A stretch of 30,191 bases of DNA from Heyndrickxia sporothermodurans. GTDB taxonomy: Bacteria > Bacillota > Bacilli > Bacillales > Bacillaceae_C. Numbering within the stretch: the stretch's first letter is position 1; each line of letters starts with the position of its first letter. The notes under the pieces are model-generated. The model was not told the DNA's origin, made no database searches, and worked only from the letters and a program-made list of their open reading frames with translations. Below, one piece after another: positions 30,030 to 30,191 of the stretch. Location of the stretch: assembly GCF_016785185.1 (NCBI RefSeq), contig NZ_JAEKDY010000037.1. One strand, given 5' to 3'. Made by a program: the position numbers and the translations under genes.

Positions 30030-30191
30030 TTATTTAGGTAAGTTTTTAAAATCTATGCAAACGATTGGAAGTGTTGTTGACCAAGGCAGTACTTTATCCA
30101 GGGCATTTTTATCTGTCAGATCAATGTTAGGTAACTTCTCAAATAAATAGCGAAGGTAATAATATGGGTTTAGGCCATTTTCCTTTGCTGT
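30030..30191 (-). CDS. IS66-family transposase, C-terminal 53 residues (partial)
   Basis: An open frame enters from the right edge and ends at TAA (30030). The translated end reads TAKENGLNPYYYLRYLFEKL, then PN, LDKVLPWS and ending in NLPK. This is the IS66 C-terminal element (ETAKANGLNPYxYLxxLFExLPN ... LDxLLPW). The catalytic DDE part would lie outside the window, so I cannot say whether the gene is intact. Confidence 0.85.
   Translation of the reverse strand, partial: TAKENGLNPYYYLRYLFEKLPNIDLTDKNALDKVLPWSTTLPIVCIDFKNLPK

Larger units (their letters stand above)
29982..30191 (-). mobile_element. IS66-family insertion sequence, 3' end (continues outside the window)
   Basis: The plus strand shows GTAAGCG at 29982, the kind of terminal repeat start (GTAA) seen in IS66 elements, with the transposase C-terminus just inside. 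IS66 elements duplicate 8 bp on insertion; the flanking octamer here is GTCTATGT (29974-29981). The other end is beyond the window. Confidence 0.7.

Overview
The window is about 30 kb of chromosome from a low-GC Gram-positive bacterium of the Bacillaceae. I base this on strong AGGAGG-type ribosome binding sites, on the yebE-yebG-purEKBCSQLFMNHD and yerA-yerB-yerC / pcrB-pcrA-ligA-camS / gatC order known from Bacillus subtilis, and on the protein sequences. I do not name a species. Almost every conserved gene is on the minus strand, so the text below runs from high to low coordinates.

Right end (about 30191-29130): the 3' end of an IS66-family insertion sequence (transposase C-terminus plus a GTAAGCG-type terminal repeat) lies upstream of yebE (membrane protein, UPF0316) and yebG (NETI-motif protein).

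Purine operon (29125-16076): twelve genes, purE-K-B-C-S-Q-L-F-M-N-H-D, encode the steps from PRPP to IMP, plus PurB. Most of them overlap or nearly abut. The leader has two inverted PurR-box half sites, a TTGACA/TAAGAT promoter, a guanine-class purine riboswitch and an intrinsic terminator. An alternative pairing can be drawn between the 3' P1 strand and the terminator, so initiation and attenuation are both controlled by purines. Two structured intergenic insertions, between purB and purC and between purH and purD, break the otherwise compact arrangement.

Middle (15942-12320): a small DUF2892-type membrane protein on the plus strand, then yerA (adenine-deaminase-like), the lipoprotein yerB, and yerC (TrpR-like helix-turn-helix).

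Accessory island (about 12306-10200): plus-strand genes sit among minus-strand housekeeping genes and are bounded by intrinsic terminators. They are a 37-residue basic protein preceded by palindromic DNA, a 421-residue HTH/TPR regulator of the RRNPP type (NprR/PlcR/Rap-like) and, 10 bp downstream, a 54-residue secreted pro-peptide with its own strong RBS. This looks like an unassigned peptide quorum-sensing cassette and is the most interesting part of the window.

Left part (10153-1): pcrB-pcrA-ligA-camS (archaeal-type lipid synthase, helicase, DNA ligase, pheromone-precursor lipoprotein) ends in a strong terminator. A glyoxylate-shunt pair aceB-aceA with its own promoter follows, then gatC and the first two codons of a probable gatA. 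No rRNA, tRNA or CRISPR array was seen.
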